A stretch of DNA of 64,000 nucleotides from Arenibacter palladensis. GTDB taxonomy: Bacteria; Bacteroidota; Bacteroidia; Flavobacteriales; Flavobacteriaceae. Below the pieces are notes generated by a model. That model had not been told where the DNA came from. It saw only the letters and a program-made list of their open reading frames with translations, and ran no database searches. Where the stretch lies: NCBI RefSeq assembly GCF_900129275.1, contig NZ_FQUX01000005.1:248001-312000 (forward strand), given 5' to 3'. The stretch's first letter is position 1, and each line of letters starts with the position of its first letter. The translations under genes were made by a program, and so were the position numbers. Shown here piece by piece: positions 9,583 to 18,719 of the stretch.

Positions 9583-10725
9583 TTAGTTGATAATTATTTG
9601 TCTGTCGTTGATCTTGTAATCCATTTGGTAGGTTAGGTTAAAAGTTTTGAATACTTGATCTATGGTTTCAACATCAAAACTTGCCGTAAACAATTCCTCA
9701 TCGAGTTTTGGATTATTGTTCACGATCTCCACATTATAGTGCCTTTCCAATTTTTTCACAATATTCTTAAAAGGCACATGCCTCAATATGATTTTCCCAT
9801 TCAACCAATCGGTATGCATAGCTATATCCGCTTCTTCTACTAAAATTTGTCTATTGTATTTATTCCATTCCGCTTTATATCCAGGTTCCAGTAAAGAAGC
9901 ATTGGAAGAATCAAAAGTGTCCTGTTTATTATAAACAGAAACCGACCCTTCCAAAAGCGTAGTATTGACAAAATGATCTTCAGGATAAGATGATAAATTA
10001 AATTTTGTTCCCAGCACACGAACATTAAGCTCACCTGTATTGACTATAAATGCATTTGCCGAATCCTTGGCTACGTTAAAAAAAGCTTCCCCATCCAGAA
10101 AAACCTGTCTGTTTTTTGTTTTTAGGAATTGTACTGGATATTTAAGGGAGGTACCAGAATTAAGTGTTACCTGTGTACCATCTGATAGCAATAAATCAAA
10201 TCTCTTTCCATATGGAACCGTGAGCGTATTGTATATCAACTCCTCTGTTGAAGTCCCATTATTTTTATAGATTAATTGCGACCCTTGTTGTGCTCCCAAT
10301 ACATTACCTTCTGTATCTACCACCTTAGTTGCCCCACCTTCAGAGATTACCTCAATATTCCCATTTTCCAATTGTAAAATAATAGCATCCCCCGGAATAA
10401 TGGGCGTCTTAGCCGAATCAACTATGGTATCCCTAAAAATATAACCTAGTCCTACAAGAATTGCCAAAACAGCAGCAGATTTCAAAATTATAAGCGGAAG
10501 ACGACCTCTATTTCTATGGCTCGAGTTTTTGGTATTGACAATATCGTGAAAGGAAGGATCTAGATCTATATGCTCATCTTCCAAGGTGGTTGCCACATAT
10601 TTGGCTTTTATCTCAAAGAATCTTTTGGCATTTTGATCCGAAGAAACAATCCAGTCCTGGACTTCCTTTTCTACTTTTGAAGTCGCAGTACCCCTTAGGT
10701 ATTCATATATTTTTTGATCTAGCAT
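9583..10725 (-). CDS. FecR-family anti-sigma factor
   Basis: Inner-membrane anti-sigma regulator, 380 aa, that holds the neighbouring ECF sigma factor until the STN domain of the SusC transporter signals substrate. A cytoplasmic N-terminal part of about 75 residues includes VQDWIVSSDQNAKRFFEIK. One transmembrane helix follows (about 76-98, LPLIILKSAAVLAILVGLGYIF). The periplasmic FecR domain is near 165-280 (PYGKRFDLLLSDGTQVTLNSG, FFNVAKD, VRVLGTKFN). The C-terminal DUF4974/STN-like domain has the WLNGKIILRHVPFKNIVKKL block. It lies 63 bases after the sigma gene. A close paralogue lies at 57842-58972. Confidence 0.92.
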   Translation of the reverse strand: MLDQKIYEYLRGTATSKVEKEVQDWIVSSDQNAKRFFEIKAKYVATTLEDEHIDLDPSFHDIVNTKNSSHRNRGRLPLIILKSAAVLAILVGLGYIFRDTIVDSAKTPIIPGDAIILQLENGNIEVISEGGATKVVDTEGNVLGAQQGSQLIYKNNGTSTEELIYNTLTVPYGKRFDLLLSDGTQVTLNSGTSLKYPVQFLKTKNRQVFLDGEAFFNVAKDSANAFIVNTGELNVRVLGTKFNLSSYPEDHFVNTTLLEGSVSVYNKQDTFDSSNASLLEPGYKAEWNKYNRQILVEEADIAMHTDWLNGKIILRHVPFKNIVKKLERHYNVEIVNNNPKLDEELFTASFDVETIDQVFKTFNLTYQMDYKINDRQIIIN

Positions 10726-10788
10726 CGTCCAGTGTTCTATTATATAGACGATTCAAAAAAGATTTACACCTAGTGATGGATAATAATT

Positions 10789-11373
10789 TTATTGGGAAAG
10801 AGAGATAAATTCCCTTAAATGGAACCTCATATGCCTCAGGGCACTGGCCATATGATTATCTACCGTTTTATGTGAAATGCCCATCTCAGAGGCTATTTCA
10901 CTACGTTTCAAGCCCTCAAGTCGACTCTTTTTGAAAATGTTTTTACATTTTTCAGGTAATAATTCTATACTCTGAATAATTTTGCTTTCCAACTCATTTT
11001 CAAGTAAGAGGGAGGCCGCTTCATCTTGAATAAATTTATATTGAATTTCAGATCTTATGCGATAGCTATTATCTATATAGTTCTTTTTGATCTTTTCGTG
11101 CTTTAACTGGTCCAAGCACAAATTCTTGGTCATGGTATACAAATAACTATTTATATTGGAAACTTCTCCCAGAGAGGCCTTGTTTTCCCATAATTTAAGA
11201 AATACGTTCTGTACTATACTTTCGGCCTCCTGTTGGTAGACTAGATATCCTTTTGAAATATTTACCAGTTTGGTATAGTAGAGTCTGAACAAGGTCTCAA
11301 ATGCACACTTCTCTCCCTTTTCCAAAAGGGAAAGAAAAAGCTCATTGTTGATATTAGGCTGACCTTTTTTCAA
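10789..11373 (-). CDS. ECF-type RNA polymerase sigma factor
   Basis: Sigma-70 family ECF sigma factor, 194 aa, the first gene of the module. Region 2 includes AFETLFRLYYTKLVNISKGY and the QNVFLKLWENK segment. Region 4 is a helix-turn-helix with LPEKCKNIFKKSRLEGLKRSEIA then EMGISHKTVDNHMASALRHM. It is predicted to direct transcription of the susC-susD pair once released by the FecR protein encoded immediately downstream. A 24-base inverted repeat (11414-11437) lies about 40 bases before the start codon. Confidence 0.93.
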   Translation of the reverse strand: MKKGQPNINNELFLSLLEKGEKCAFETLFRLYYTKLVNISKGYLVYQQEAESIVQNVFLKLWENKASLGEVSNINSYLYTMTKNLCLDQLKHEKIKKNYIDNSYRIRSEIQYKFIQDEAASLLLENELESKIIQSIELLPEKCKNIFKKSRLEGLKRSEIASEMGISHKTVDNHMASALRHMRFHLREFISLSQ

Positions 11374-11413
11374 CTTATAAATGGGTTTAAATTTCCGTCG
11401 CTACCAAATCAAC

Positions 11414-11437
11414 CACATAAAGTATATTCTTTATGTG
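11414..11437. promoter_or_regulatory. Perfect inverted repeat in front of the ECF sigma gene
   Basis: Nine-base arms CACATAAAG and CTTTATGTG around a 6-base centre (TATATT), lying 41-64 bases before the sigma-factor ATG. It may be an operator for an unlinked regulator or a hairpin in the leader. No T-run follows it on the minus strand, so it is not a terminator. No second copy was seen at the other sigma gene. Confidence 0.4.
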
Positions 11438-11660
11438 ATACGGCCAAAGGACCCAACTAAATTATCCTCTTCACCATCCTCCTCATTCCAAATTTATAGG
11501 TTATGCCATGCAATTTGTTTTTCCTTACCCAACAACATTCCAATCCATTGACAAAAACAAATTCATCCCAATTTAACAAAAAATTACAATTTAACCAAGA
11601 ATCAAATTTCTTTACTCTGCCTATAAAATTTGATTTAAGATTTTCATATTATTCCGGAGG

Positions 11661-12671
11661 CTAATTGCCTATTTCCGCAATTTTTACAGGTCTTTTTTCC
11701 TTTAATGATTTTATGGCAGCCAGGCCAATTTGAAGCGATCGCAGCCCATCGGTGCCATCAACCGCCATGGCATCCCCATTTTTTAAACTTGCCACATAAC
11801 TGGCCATTTCAGATCTGTAAGCTGCCGCATACCTTTCCAGAAAGAAATGCAGGGGCAACGACCCTAGGATTCCCTTGTTGGTATACAAGCGATGGGAATC
11901 TTCATAATTATTGTCTGCCTGCGCCATTCCCTTGGATCCGAACACTTCTAGTCTTTGGTCATAGCCATAAGCAGCTTCCCTACTATTGTCTATAACAGCC
12001 ATGGTACCGTCCGTATAGGTCAAGGTAACCACAGCGGTATCTATATCCCCTGCCTCGCCAATAGCCGGATCCACTAGGACAGCTCCCTTGGCATAGACCT
12101 CGTCGACTTCCTTGCCCACCACAAATCTGGCCATATCAAAATCGTGTATGGTCATATCTAAAAATAGACCTCCGGATTGTTTAATATAGCTTACTGGTGG
12201 TGCTCCTGGATCCCGACTGGTAATTTTTACCAGGTGGGGCTGCCCCACGGCACCTTCCTTCACCAAATTGTGAACTTTTCTAAACTCTTTATCGAACCTT
12301 CTATTGAAGCCCAGCATTAATTTAATATTGGTTTCTTTCACCACTTTTAAAACCTCAACAACGCGTTGCATGGATAGGTCCAAAGGTTTTTCACAAAAAA
12401 CGTGGATACCCGCTTTGGCCGCCATTTCAACATAATCTGCATGGGTATCGGTTGGGGAACAGATGACCACGGAATCGAAGGGGGCAACGACCAATAGCTC
12501 CTCATAAGTATTGACAATATGGGGTATCTTCCTTTCATGCGCATATTTCCTACATTCTTCCATAGGATCCATTACAGCTACCACCTCCACATGGTCCATC
12601 TGTAGCAGGTTATCCAAATGAATCTTTCCTATCCTTCCCAATCCCGCTACGGCGAATTTAACTTTAGACAT
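11661..12671 (-). CDS. iolG: Inositol 2-dehydrogenase (Gfo/Idh/MocA family)
   Basis: Oxidises myo-inositol to scyllo-inosose with NAD+, the first step of inositol catabolism, in the cytoplasm. 336 aa. The N-terminal Rossmann motif is VAGLGRIGKIHL (residues 8-19), CEKPLDLSM supplies the conserved lysine, and DMTIHDFDMARF carries the catalytic aspartate/histidine pair. It is the last gene of the iol run, 41 bases after the iolE-like gene, and is followed by 287 bases with no clear terminator. Other Gfo/Idh/MocA sugar dehydrogenases look alike, but the surrounding iolA, B, C, D and J genes make the assignment strong. Confidence 0.9.
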   Translation of the reverse strand: MSKVKFAVAGLGRIGKIHLDNLLQMDHVEVVAVMDPMEECRKYAHERKIPHIVNTYEELLVVAPFDSVVICSPTDTHADYVEMAAKAGIHVFCEKPLDLSMQRVVEVLKVVKETNIKLMLGFNRRFDKEFRKVHNLVKEGAVGQPHLVKITSRDPGAPPVSYIKQSGGLFLDMTIHDFDMARFVVGKEVDEVYAKGAVLVDPAIGEAGDIDTAVVTLTYTDGTMAVIDNSREAAYGYDQRLEVFGSKGMAQADNNYEDSHRLYTNKGILGSLPLHFFLERYAAAYRSEMASYVASLKNGDAMAVDGTDGLRSLQIGLAAIKSLKEKRPVKIAEIGN

Positions 12672-12712
12672 AGATATATTTCTTTATAATTGTTTCATGA
12701 ATTTTAAATGGT

Positions 12713-13618
12713 CTATAACCCTAGGGATTTTATAAAGTCCCTATTGGCCTTTGCGCATATTTTGGGATTTCCCATCCCAGGTAGAATATCCTGCTCCACC
12801 ACAATCCAATCGTTGTATTTCATTTCTTCCAGTAATTTTACAATGGACTGAAAATCTACCGATCCTTTTCCCAACTCACAAAATACCCCACGTTTAATAG
12901 CATCAAAATAATCCCCGTTCGCCTCCCGGGACGCCTTGGCCGCTTCTGGACTATAATCCTTAAAATGGACATGCCATATTCTTTTGCCATACTTTTTTAG
13001 GGCCTTTACAGGATCGCCTCCTCCAAAGGCATAATGCCCCATATCCAGACACAGACCCAATAACTGTGGATCGGTCAAGGTCATAAGCTTATCTATTTCC
13101 TCAGGGGTTTCTACATATCCTGCACAATGATGGTGGAATACCGTCCTAATTCCGTAGGCATCCTTCACTGCCTTCGCTATCTTTTCTGCACCTGTGGCAT
13201 ATACTTTCCATTGTTCTTCCGTGAGTCCCATTGCCGATGTGATCCTACCCGCATTTTTGGTGCGTTCCGGAACAGTTCCATTGTCGTCTGCCAGTACAAT
13301 AAAAGAATTCTTAAATCCGGCATTGAACATAAGTTCGGCCACCTTTAATGCGGAAACAACACCTGCATCATGGTTGGCTGCTTTGGCTAAAGCAACGGGC
13401 ACAAAGGCTCCCAAAAGATCCAAATGTCTTTTGTCCAACTCCGATTTTAGCAAGCTCGGGGTGGTGGGCATATAACCCCAGTCTCCCAATTCGGTACCGA
13501 TATAGCCTGTCTCCTCTATTTCATCCAGAACCTGTTCAAAACCGATCTCTTCCGATTTTTCTTCCAGGTCAAATTCCAAGGCGCCCCATGAGCATGGAGC
13601 ATTTGCGATTTTCATCAT
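12713..13618 (-). CDS. iolE: Inosose dehydratase-like TIM-barrel protein (IolE/MocC family)
   Basis: Predicted to dehydrate scyllo-inosose to the diketone that IolD hydrolyses. 301 aa, xylose-isomerase-like TIM barrel. It opens with the ANAPCSWGALEF motif typical of IolE/MocC proteins. Metal ligands are visible in the strands FHHHCAGYVETPEE, CLDMGHYAFGGGDP (Asp/His) and IWHVHFKDYSP, with a C-terminal VVEQD glutamate. It overlaps nothing and sits 12 bases after iolA. The family also contains isomerases (IolI, hydroxypyruvate isomerase). With no other candidate dehydratase in the cluster, IolE is the most economical call. Confidence 0.8.
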   Translation of the reverse strand: MMKIANAPCSWGALEFDLEEKSEEIGFEQVLDEIEETGYIGTELGDWGYMPTTPSLLKSELDKRHLDLLGAFVPVALAKAANHDAGVVSALKVAELMFNAGFKNSFIVLADDNGTVPERTKNAGRITSAMGLTEEQWKVYATGAEKIAKAVKDAYGIRTVFHHHCAGYVETPEEIDKLMTLTDPQLLGLCLDMGHYAFGGGDPVKALKKYGKRIWHVHFKDYSPEAAKASREANGDYFDAIKRGVFCELGKGSVDFQSIVKLLEEMKYNDWIVVEQDILPGMGNPKICAKANRDFIKSLGL

Positions 13619-13630
13619 TTTACGATCCGA

Positions 13631-15106
13631 TTAAAATTTTCTTGACCAAATGTTCGGCCATCTTTCTATAATTACCTTGGTCTGCGTGAAGAATTCAATA
13701 GCATGTTTGCCCTGGCCGTGCAAGTCGCCAAAAAAGCTATCCTTCCAACCACTAAAGGGGAATTGGGCCATGGGGGCCGCTACCCCTATATTGATACCAA
13801 TATTCCCGGCATCGGCCTCATTTCTGAACCTTCTGGCATTGGCGCCACTTCCGGTGAACAAACAAGCCATATTTCCATAATTGCCGCTATTGACAAACTT
13901 TAGGGCATCATCTATATTTTTCATGGATATAAGACTCATCACCGGACCAAAAATCTCGGTCTTAATCAATTCCTTGTCCAAGGCAACATCCTCCAAAATG
14001 GTAGGATTTAGAAAGTTTCCTTTTTCATAGCCGGCAATAGAGGCATTTCGGCCATCCAATAACATTTTGGCGCCTTCATTCAATCCTTTTTGTATCAATC
14101 CCGTTATTCTTGCCTTGCTTTCCGGAGTAATAACAGGTCCCATATTTACTTCCCTATCAAGTCCATATCCAGTAGTTCGGGATTTAACGGTTTCATAAAG
14201 GGCATCCTTGATCTGTCTTTTTTGATCATCCACAGTGATTATTGTGGATGCGGCCAAACACCTTTGGCCTGCACATCCATAAACCGAATCAGCTATGATC
14301 TTGGTAGACATTTCTATATCCGCGTCGGGCAGAATTACCACTGGGTTTTTGGCACCCCCTTGGGCCTGTACACGCTTGCCGTTTGCCGTACCCTTGGAAT
14401 AAATATACCTGGCCACCGGGGTACTGCCTACAAAGCTTACCGCCTTGATAACGGGATTTTCCAAAATAGCATCTACAGAATCCTTACCTCCGTGCACTAG
14501 GCTAACAAGTCCCTTTGGGATATCCAACTGATCTATGAATTCAAAAATCTTCATCATGGTCATGGGCACCTTTTCGGAAGGCTTTACCACAAAGGCATTA
14601 CCCGTTGCAATGGCATAGGGCAAGAACCAAAAAACGATCATACTTGGAAAGTTGAACGGAGTTATACAGGCCGCCACGCCTATAGGCTGCCTTATCATCA
14701 TCTCGTCTATTCCCGTTGCAATATCCTCAATAACATCTCCCGCCATTAACATAGGCGTCCCGCAGGCTACCTCAATATTTTCGATTGCCCTTTGAATTTC
14801 ACCAACAGACTCTCCATAGGTTTTTCCGGACTCGTTGGTAATAATTTCGGCAAGTACTTCGGTATTTTCCTCCATTAGGGACTTTAACCGATATAGCACT
14901 TGTACTCTTTTAAGCACCGGAACCTTACTCCATTCCTGATATGCTTTGAACGCGGAGGCTACCGCCAAATCAACGTCTTTTTTGGTATCCTTACCATAGG
15001 GCACTTTTGCCAATACTTCTTGGGTAGCCGGATTTACAATGTCTATTGTTTCTTTGGATGTGCTTGGTGTCCAAGCCCCATCGATATAATTTTTTAGAAC
15101 TTCCAT
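13631..15106 (-). CDS. iolA: CoA-acylating methylmalonate-semialdehyde dehydrogenase
   Basis: Converts malonate semialdehyde, the last iol intermediate, to acetyl-CoA and CO2 with NAD+ and CoA; it also serves valine breakdown. 491 aa, full length for the family. Visible are the cofactor-binding TPFNFPSM segment, the QGGAKNPVVILPDAD stretch that replaces the usual ELGGK motif (the glutamate is absent, as is typical of MMSDH), and the catalytic cysteine in CAGQRCLAAS. The C-terminal block FSGWKDSFFGDLHGQGKHAIEFFT is the family's hallmark. It lies 35 bases after the symporter gene and 12 bases before the iolE-like gene. Confidence 0.93.
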   Translation of the reverse strand: MEVLKNYIDGAWTPSTSKETIDIVNPATQEVLAKVPYGKDTKKDVDLAVASAFKAYQEWSKVPVLKRVQVLYRLKSLMEENTEVLAEIITNESGKTYGESVGEIQRAIENIEVACGTPMLMAGDVIEDIATGIDEMMIRQPIGVAACITPFNFPSMIVFWFLPYAIATGNAFVVKPSEKVPMTMMKIFEFIDQLDIPKGLVSLVHGGKDSVDAILENPVIKAVSFVGSTPVARYIYSKGTANGKRVQAQGGAKNPVVILPDADIEMSTKIIADSVYGCAGQRCLAASTIITVDDQKRQIKDALYETVKSRTTGYGLDREVNMGPVITPESKARITGLIQKGLNEGAKMLLDGRNASIAGYEKGNFLNPTILEDVALDKELIKTEIFGPVMSLISMKNIDDALKFVNSGNYGNMACLFTGSGANARRFRNEADAGNIGINIGVAAPMAQFPFSGWKDSFFGDLHGQGKHAIEFFTQTKVIIERWPNIWSRKF

Positions 15107-15141
15107 TTTTTGATTATTTAATAATTTTGATCATCAGAGTG

Positions 15142-16740
15142 CTACTGGTTGTTCCAGAGCAATACATATATTAATACAGTAACGGCACACAAACCAATGG
15201 ACATGGGAATGGTGTATTTCCAAGCTTTTAGGTTCACTGCACCCACATCGGTAATTTCATACATATTCCTGTTGGGATAGAAATAGGACACCGAATACAT
15301 TATGGCTACATTCAGCACGAATTCTATGCCCCAGAGATGTACAAAATGGATACCGTGGCTAGTGTAGCCCCAGGTCATGAAAATATAAAAACAGAGCCCA
15401 AATATTAGGGCCACTTTAGCTCCGGTTGCCGAGACTTTTTTCATAAAGAAACCTGCCAATAGAATGGATGCAATGGGAATAAAAAATATGCCGTTAAGCT
15501 CTTGTAGCAATTGATACAATCCGTCCGACGCATTGGCCACCATGGGAGCTGCGAAAATGGCCGCTACCGCCAAAACTGCAGAAGTAACTTTTCCAATCTT
15601 TACCAGTTTAACGTCACTGACATTTTTTGCAATGTGCTTCTTATAAATATCCATACTGAACAAGGTGGCCACCGAATTCAAGACAGAATTAAAGGTACTC
15701 AATACCGCTCCCATGATTACGGCAGCAAAAAAGCCTATCAACCAAACAGGTAAAACCTTTTTGACCAATTGAGGATAAACCGTGTCCTGTTGGTCAAAGT
15801 AGGTATCCTGAAAATAATAGTAACAAATTACCCCGGGCAGCACAATTATTAAGGGAATCAGGATCTTAAAAAGACCAGTTATCAAAAGTCCTTTTTGGGC
15901 CTCTTTCAAATTTTTCGCCCCCAAGGCCCTTTGAATAATCGTTTGGTTCATTCCCCAGAAATAGAGCTGATTTATGATTAAACCCGTAAACAAAACTTCG
16001 AACGGCAAAACCGAATCCCTTGCCCCTACCACATTGAATTTCTCGGGGGCATAATCATATACCTTCACCAATCCGTCCCAGATGTTGTTATCTCCTATGG
16101 CCAGAAGCGCCAATATCGGTATCAACAAACCTCCCAATAAAAGTCCAAAGCCATTAATGGTATCGGAATAGGCGACAGCTTTTAAGCCTCCAAAGATGGC
16201 ATAAATAGACCCAATCACCCCAATAATGACCACTGTAATCCATAATCCTTCAGATTTGCTGACCCCAAGGGCCTCGGAAACCCCAAACAGGCTTTCAATG
16301 CCGATGGCACCAGAATATAGGACTATGGGCAAAAGGGTAACCACAAATGAAAATATTAGGATGGCAGCCACCATGGTCCTTGTCATACCATCAAACCTAC
16401 TTTCCAAAAACTGTGGTATGGTGGTGAGGCCCATTTTTAAATATTTGGGAACAAAGAAAATTGCCGCAATTACCAGTGCTATCGAAGAGGTAACTTCCCA
16501 AGCTATAACAATAAAACCATTGACATAGGAATTACCGTTCATTCCTATAAGGTGTTCCGAGGAAATATTGGTCAGCAACATGGAACCTGCAATAACGATT
16601 CCGGTCAGACTTCTACCTCCCAAGAAATAACCGTCGGATGACGTTAAGTTTGTTTTTCTAAGACTGTACCAAGTAAAAAAGGCAACTCCTCCGGTAAAAA
16701 TCAGAAAAGAAGTTAAAATGATGATGAGATCAGAGTTCAT
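15142..16740 (-). CDS. Sodium:solute symporter family transporter, probable inositol uptake
   Basis: Inner-membrane Na+-coupled symporter of the SSS family, 532 aa with about 14 hydrophobic segments. Typical landmarks are the N-terminal SDGYFLGGRSLTG followed by AGSMLLTNISSEHLIGMNG, and the QTIIQRALGAKNLKEAQKG loop. A C-terminal pair of helices (MSIGLCAVTVLIYVLLW) closes the protein. It belongs to the SGLT-like branch whose bacterial members carry sugars and inositol. It is embedded between iolD and iolA with gaps of 19 and 35 bases, so import of inositol from the periplasm is the likely job, after passage through the SusCD pair upstream. Confidence 0.87.
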   Translation of the reverse strand: MNSDLIIILTSFLIFTGGVAFFTWYSLRKTNLTSSDGYFLGGRSLTGIVIAGSMLLTNISSEHLIGMNGNSYVNGFIVIAWEVTSSIALVIAAIFFVPKYLKMGLTTIPQFLESRFDGMTRTMVAAILIFSFVVTLLPIVLYSGAIGIESLFGVSEALGVSKSEGLWITVVIIGVIGSIYAIFGGLKAVAYSDTINGFGLLLGGLLIPILALLAIGDNNIWDGLVKVYDYAPEKFNVVGARDSVLPFEVLFTGLIINQLYFWGMNQTIIQRALGAKNLKEAQKGLLITGLFKILIPLIIVLPGVICYYYFQDTYFDQQDTVYPQLVKKVLPVWLIGFFAAVIMGAVLSTFNSVLNSVATLFSMDIYKKHIAKNVSDVKLVKIGKVTSAVLAVAAIFAAPMVANASDGLYQLLQELNGIFFIPIASILLAGFFMKKVSATGAKVALIFGLCFYIFMTWGYTSHGIHFVHLWGIEFVLNVAIMYSVSYFYPNRNMYEITDVGAVNLKAWKYTIPMSIGLCAVTVLIYVLLWNNQ

Positions 16741-16759
16741 AAGGTTGGTTGGTTATGGT

Positions 16760-18619
16760 CTATAAGTAATACTTCTGGGTCTTTTTATTTTCCAGAGAGG
16801 TCTTCAATGAATTCTTCACAGCATCTTTCTCGGATACTTCGGCTACTGCCACATCCCACCAGGCAAATCCGGGCACCGCTTTTTTACGGTCTACCTCAAT
16901 ATAAATTACAGTAGTCTTGTCAATGGTCTTGGCCTTTTCCAGAGCTGCCTTCAATTCCTTTACATTGGAAGCTTTAATTACATGGGCACCCATACTTGCA
17001 GCATTGGCGGCATAATCTATGGGCAATAATCCTCCATCCAATTGGTCCGTTTCCTCATTTCTATATCGATAGTATGTTCCAAAGCCCTCGCTTCCTAGGG
17101 AACTGGACAAGCTTCCAATACTGGAATAGCCATCATTGTTTAACAAAATAATGGTCATTTTCTGCTTTTCCTGGATCGATGTTACAATCTCCTGGGACAT
17201 CATCAAGTAACTTCCATCACCGACCATTACATATATCTCACTATCCGGACGGGCCATTTTTGCCCCCAGTCCACCGGCAATCTCATAACCCATGCAGGAA
17301 TAACCGTATTCCAGATGGAAGCCTTTCGGGTTTCGTGTACGCCACAATTTATGTAGGTCTCCCGGCAGACTACCTGCAGCACAAAGCACTATATCTTCTG
17401 GGTTGGAAAAGGAATTTACGGCTCCGATCACTTCCCCTTGAAATGCCGGCACTTCATTCTTTTCGGCATAGATATCCGCTACAAATTGATCCCAGCTCTT
17501 ATTAAAGTTTTCCACTTTCTTGCGATAGTCGCCATTCACTTCAAAATTGGACAGTTCTTTGTCCAAGGTTTCCAAAATTGCCTTGGCATCCCCAACCAGT
17601 GGTAATGCCCCATGTTTAAAGGAATCGAATTCCGTAATATTTATATTGATAAAGCGCACCTTGGGGTCTTGGAAAGCTGACTTGGAGATGGTAGTAAAAT
17701 CGCTATATCTGGTACCTATCCCTATAACCAGGTCGGCCTCCTTAGCAATCTCTATGGCTCCAGGTGTTCCTGTTACCCCTGCTGCCCCCAAGTTCTGGGG
17801 CTCGTTATAATCCAAAGAGCCTTTTCCCGCGAAGCTTTCGGCAACGGGGATTCCCGTTCTATTGACCAGTTTTTTTAATATTGCGGTAGCATCGCTATAG
17901 ATAGTTCCACCTCCCGCAATGATCATTGGTCTTTTGCTTTCCTTTATTTGTTGGATTGCCCTGGACAAAAGTGTTTTATCGGGCATAGTCCTACCCACGT
18001 GCCAAACGCGTTTCTGGAACATTTCCACGGGAAAATCATAAGCTTCCGCCTGAACATCCTGCGGGATGGACAGGGTAACCGCACCTGTTTCTGCCTGGGA
18101 TGTCAATACGCGCATTACTTCTGGCAAGGAGGTAATCAATTGTTCCGGCCTATTGATCCTGTCCCAATATTTGGATACGGGCTTAAAGCAATCATTGACC
18201 GATATATCTTGAGTTACATTGGATTCCAACTGCTGCAATACCGGGGCAACCTGTCTGGTGGCAAATATATCCCCTGGAATCAGAAGGACAGGAATCCTAT
18301 TGATGGTGGCAGCCGCAGCACCTGTAAGCATATTGGTTGCTCCAGGGCCTATGGAGGAGGTACAGACAAAAGTCTGCAACCTATTCTTTACTCGGGCAAA
18401 TGCCGCCGCCGTATGTACCATGCCCTGTTCGTTCCTGGCCACGTAATATGGAAAGTCCAGGTTTTGATGCAATGCCTGTCCTATTCCCGCTACGTTCCCA
18501 TGCCCTAAAATACCCAGGCAACCGGCAAAAAATTTGTTCTGAACACCATCGCGTTCCACATATTGGTTCTTCAGATATGCAATTGTGGCCTGGGCCACCG
18601 TAAGTCTTTTTGTTTTCAT
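16760..18619 (-). CDS. iolD: 3D-(3,5/4)-trihydroxycyclohexane-1,2-dione acylhydrolase (ThDP-dependent)
   Basis: Ring-opening hydrolase of inositol catabolism, yielding 5-deoxy-glucuronate. 619 aa, thiamine-diphosphate enzyme fold. The N-terminal domain has GNVAGIGQAL and NEQGMVHTAAAFAR, with the SSIGPGATNM block. The central domain has AGGGTIYSDA. The C-terminal ThDP/Mg motif starts at GDGSYLMM and ends at NNDGYSSIG. The length exceeds the roughly 550-570 aa of acetolactate synthases and matches IolD. It lies 100 bases after iolC, the widest gap within the iol run (see finding at 18647-18731). Confidence 0.94.
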   Translation of the reverse strand: MKTKRLTVAQATIAYLKNQYVERDGVQNKFFAGCLGILGHGNVAGIGQALHQNLDFPYYVARNEQGMVHTAAAFARVKNRLQTFVCTSSIGPGATNMLTGAAAATINRIPVLLIPGDIFATRQVAPVLQQLESNVTQDISVNDCFKPVSKYWDRINRPEQLITSLPEVMRVLTSQAETGAVTLSIPQDVQAEAYDFPVEMFQKRVWHVGRTMPDKTLLSRAIQQIKESKRPMIIAGGGTIYSDATAILKKLVNRTGIPVAESFAGKGSLDYNEPQNLGAAGVTGTPGAIEIAKEADLVIGIGTRYSDFTTISKSAFQDPKVRFININITEFDSFKHGALPLVGDAKAILETLDKELSNFEVNGDYRKKVENFNKSWDQFVADIYAEKNEVPAFQGEVIGAVNSFSNPEDIVLCAAGSLPGDLHKLWRTRNPKGFHLEYGYSCMGYEIAGGLGAKMARPDSEIYVMVGDGSYLMMSQEIVTSIQEKQKMTIILLNNDGYSSIGSLSSSLGSEGFGTYYRYRNEETDQLDGGLLPIDYAANAASMGAHVIKASNVKELKAALEKAKTIDKTTVIYIEVDRKKAVPGFAWWDVAVAEVSEKDAVKNSLKTSLENKKTQKYYL

Positions 18620-18719
18620 CTGTTCTTCTTTATTTGTTTTAATAGGTCAGAAGGAATGCCCTGAGAACATATCGGTTGGCTTGATAAAGCCGTTAATGGG
18701 CATTTCATCGCTTTTAAAA

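Noticed and set aside
17948-18508. 186-codon plus-strand frame inside iolD
   Set aside because: It lies wholly antisense to a well-supported gene and has no recognisable domain.
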